Below, one piece after another: positions 11,672-12,128 of a stretch of DNA of 12,128 nt. The stretch covers positions 1 through 12,128 of the forward strand of contig JAJZIE010000057.1 of NCBI GenBank assembly GCA_021810725.1, given 5' to 3'. This DNA is from Bacillota bacterium. Lineage in GTDB: Bacteria; Bacillota; Sulfobacillia; JAJZYS01; JAJYTV01. The position numbers were made by a program, and so were the translations under genes. Positions within the stretch are counted from its first letter, which is position 1; every line of letters starts with the position of its first letter. Under the pieces are notes generated by a model. The model saw only the letters and a program-made list of their open reading frames with translations. It did no database searches and had not been told where the DNA came from.

Positions 11672-11971
11672 GCCGGATCGGCTGGCGGTCCACTGGCTTG
11701 TGGGAGCGGTCGTGACGTCCGTGCGCCGTGTTGTGCTGGTCGGGACACGCGCAACCCCGGTGGAAGATCGGCGTCGCAGCCCGAGAGAGAAGGACCGGTG
11801 GCCGGTCAGGCGGGGGCGGTCGGCGACGCGGGTGGGCGAACGGCCACAGCCCGGACGCTGGTCGGTGGGTCCAGAGATGGGCGGCAAGTACGTCGGCCTC
11901 GCAGCGCGCCATGACATACAATCCACGGAGGAGCGGGGCGCCTGCGCCCATCGCGGAGGAACGTCGCCGTC
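11672..11971. other. 300-base intergenic region before the APC transporter
   Basis: No gene is supported here. Small hairpins without T-runs lie at 11671-11683 (AGCCG/CGGCT, directly at the yunB stop) and 11793-11807 (GACCGG/CCGGTC). A -10-like TACAAT is at 11917-11922. I looked for the c-di-AMP (ydaO) riboswitch that often precedes KimA-type genes and did not recognise its conserved core. Confidence 0.5.
11915..11922 (+). promoter_or_regulatory. Candidate -10 element for the APC transporter gene
   Basis: CATACAAT (11915-11922) contains TACAAT, a 5 of 6 match to the sigma-A -10, and the full octamer also equals the SigE-type -10 consensus. It is the only AT-rich element in the area, about 50 bases before the start codon. 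No convincing -35 of either kind is at the right distance. Confidence 0.4.
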
Positions 11972-12128
11972 ATGCCTTGGAAGACGATTCTTTTCGGCCG
12001 ACCTCTGAGAAGCGACGAGTGGCAGCACGAACAGGTCAACGAGTGGGCCGGGCTGGCGCTGCTGGCGCCGAACGCCATCTCATCCGTCGCCTACGGCACC
12101 GAGGAGATCCTGCTGGTCCTGGCTCCGC
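11972..12128 (+). CDS. APC-superfamily transporter, KimA-like (N-terminal fragment, cut by window end)
   Basis: Only the first 52 residues are inside the window. They read MPWKTILFGRPL, then a short charged stretch, then ALLAPNAISSVAYGTEEILL, which starts the first membrane helix. The pattern FGRPL ... (S/A)xAxSSVAYGTE(Q/E)ILL is typical of the KimA (YdaO) group of APC transporters; Bacillus subtilis KimA is a high-affinity K+ importer controlled by c-di-AMP. Other APC amino-acid permeases share this start less closely. ATG 11972 has GGAGGA (11955-11960) 11 bases upstream, a slightly long spacing. The gene runs out of the window at 12128. Substrate (potassium or amino acid) cannot be settled from this fragment. 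Confidence 0.8.
   Translation, partial: MPWKTILFGRPLRSDEWQHEQVNEWAGLALLAPNAISSVAYGTEEILLVLAP

Noticed and set aside
11672..11971. c-di-AMP (ydaO) riboswitch before the KimA-like gene
   Set aside because: I did not recognise its conserved core; only short unrelated hairpins are present, and the likely -10 lies only about 50 bases from the start.

Overview
The window is GC-rich DNA from what looks like an endospore-forming, Gram-positive-type bacterium. A recognisable yunB (mother-cell sporulation gene) together with strong GC bias points to a high-GC deep-branching Firmicutes lineage such as the Symbiobacterium, Thermaerobacter, Sulfobacillus or Limnochorda groups. This placement is inference from gene content and base composition only. 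No mobile element, CRISPR array, tRNA or rRNA was seen.

Layout from left to right. (1) 134-1336 (+) is a signal-less protein with three peptidoglycan-binding modules. Its ribosome binding site lies inside a strong hairpin, and a clean terminator follows. (2) 1534-5059 (+) is a MarR / HlyD / HlyD / MFS efflux operon of the EmrRAB type. It has a plausible promoter and operator at 1416-1460, start-stop overlaps between the last three genes, and a 13-bp-stem terminator at 5073-5108. The adaptor role is carried by two consecutive half-size HlyD proteins. (3) 5378-8041 (-) is a class A penicillin-binding protein. Its C-terminus carries a Gly/Ser linker, a cupredoxin-like domain without visible copper ligands, and a PTGPTQ repeat tail. 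It is transcribed away from tyrS through a short shared promoter region with a 19-bp palindrome. (4) 8153 (or 8162)-9355 (+) is a tyrosyl-tRNA synthetase whose HIGH motif reads TLGH. Its best-placed start codon appears to be ATA. (5) 9425-9880 (+) is a PadR-family regulator with a promoter overlapped by a near-perfect palindrome. (6) 9933-10478 (-) is a CheC-like protein that has lost the catalytic Asn. (7) 10479-10933 is a long gap with no convincing gene; its right end resembles part of a class I c-di-GMP riboswitch core. (8) 10934-11671 (+) is yunB. (9) 11972 to the window end (+) is the N-terminus of a KimA-like APC-superfamily transporter.

Most genes stand as single transcription units with their own terminators. 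The only clear multi-gene functional unit is the efflux operon, in which a MarR repressor probably senses the exported compound, two membrane-anchored adaptors and a 14-helix proton antiporter do the work. I did not find one large unknown system. The interesting signals are local: altered catalytic motifs (TyrRS, CheC), unusual start sites (tyrS, marR, first hlyD), a domain fusion on the PBP, the split adaptor pair, and several palindromes in regulatory positions.
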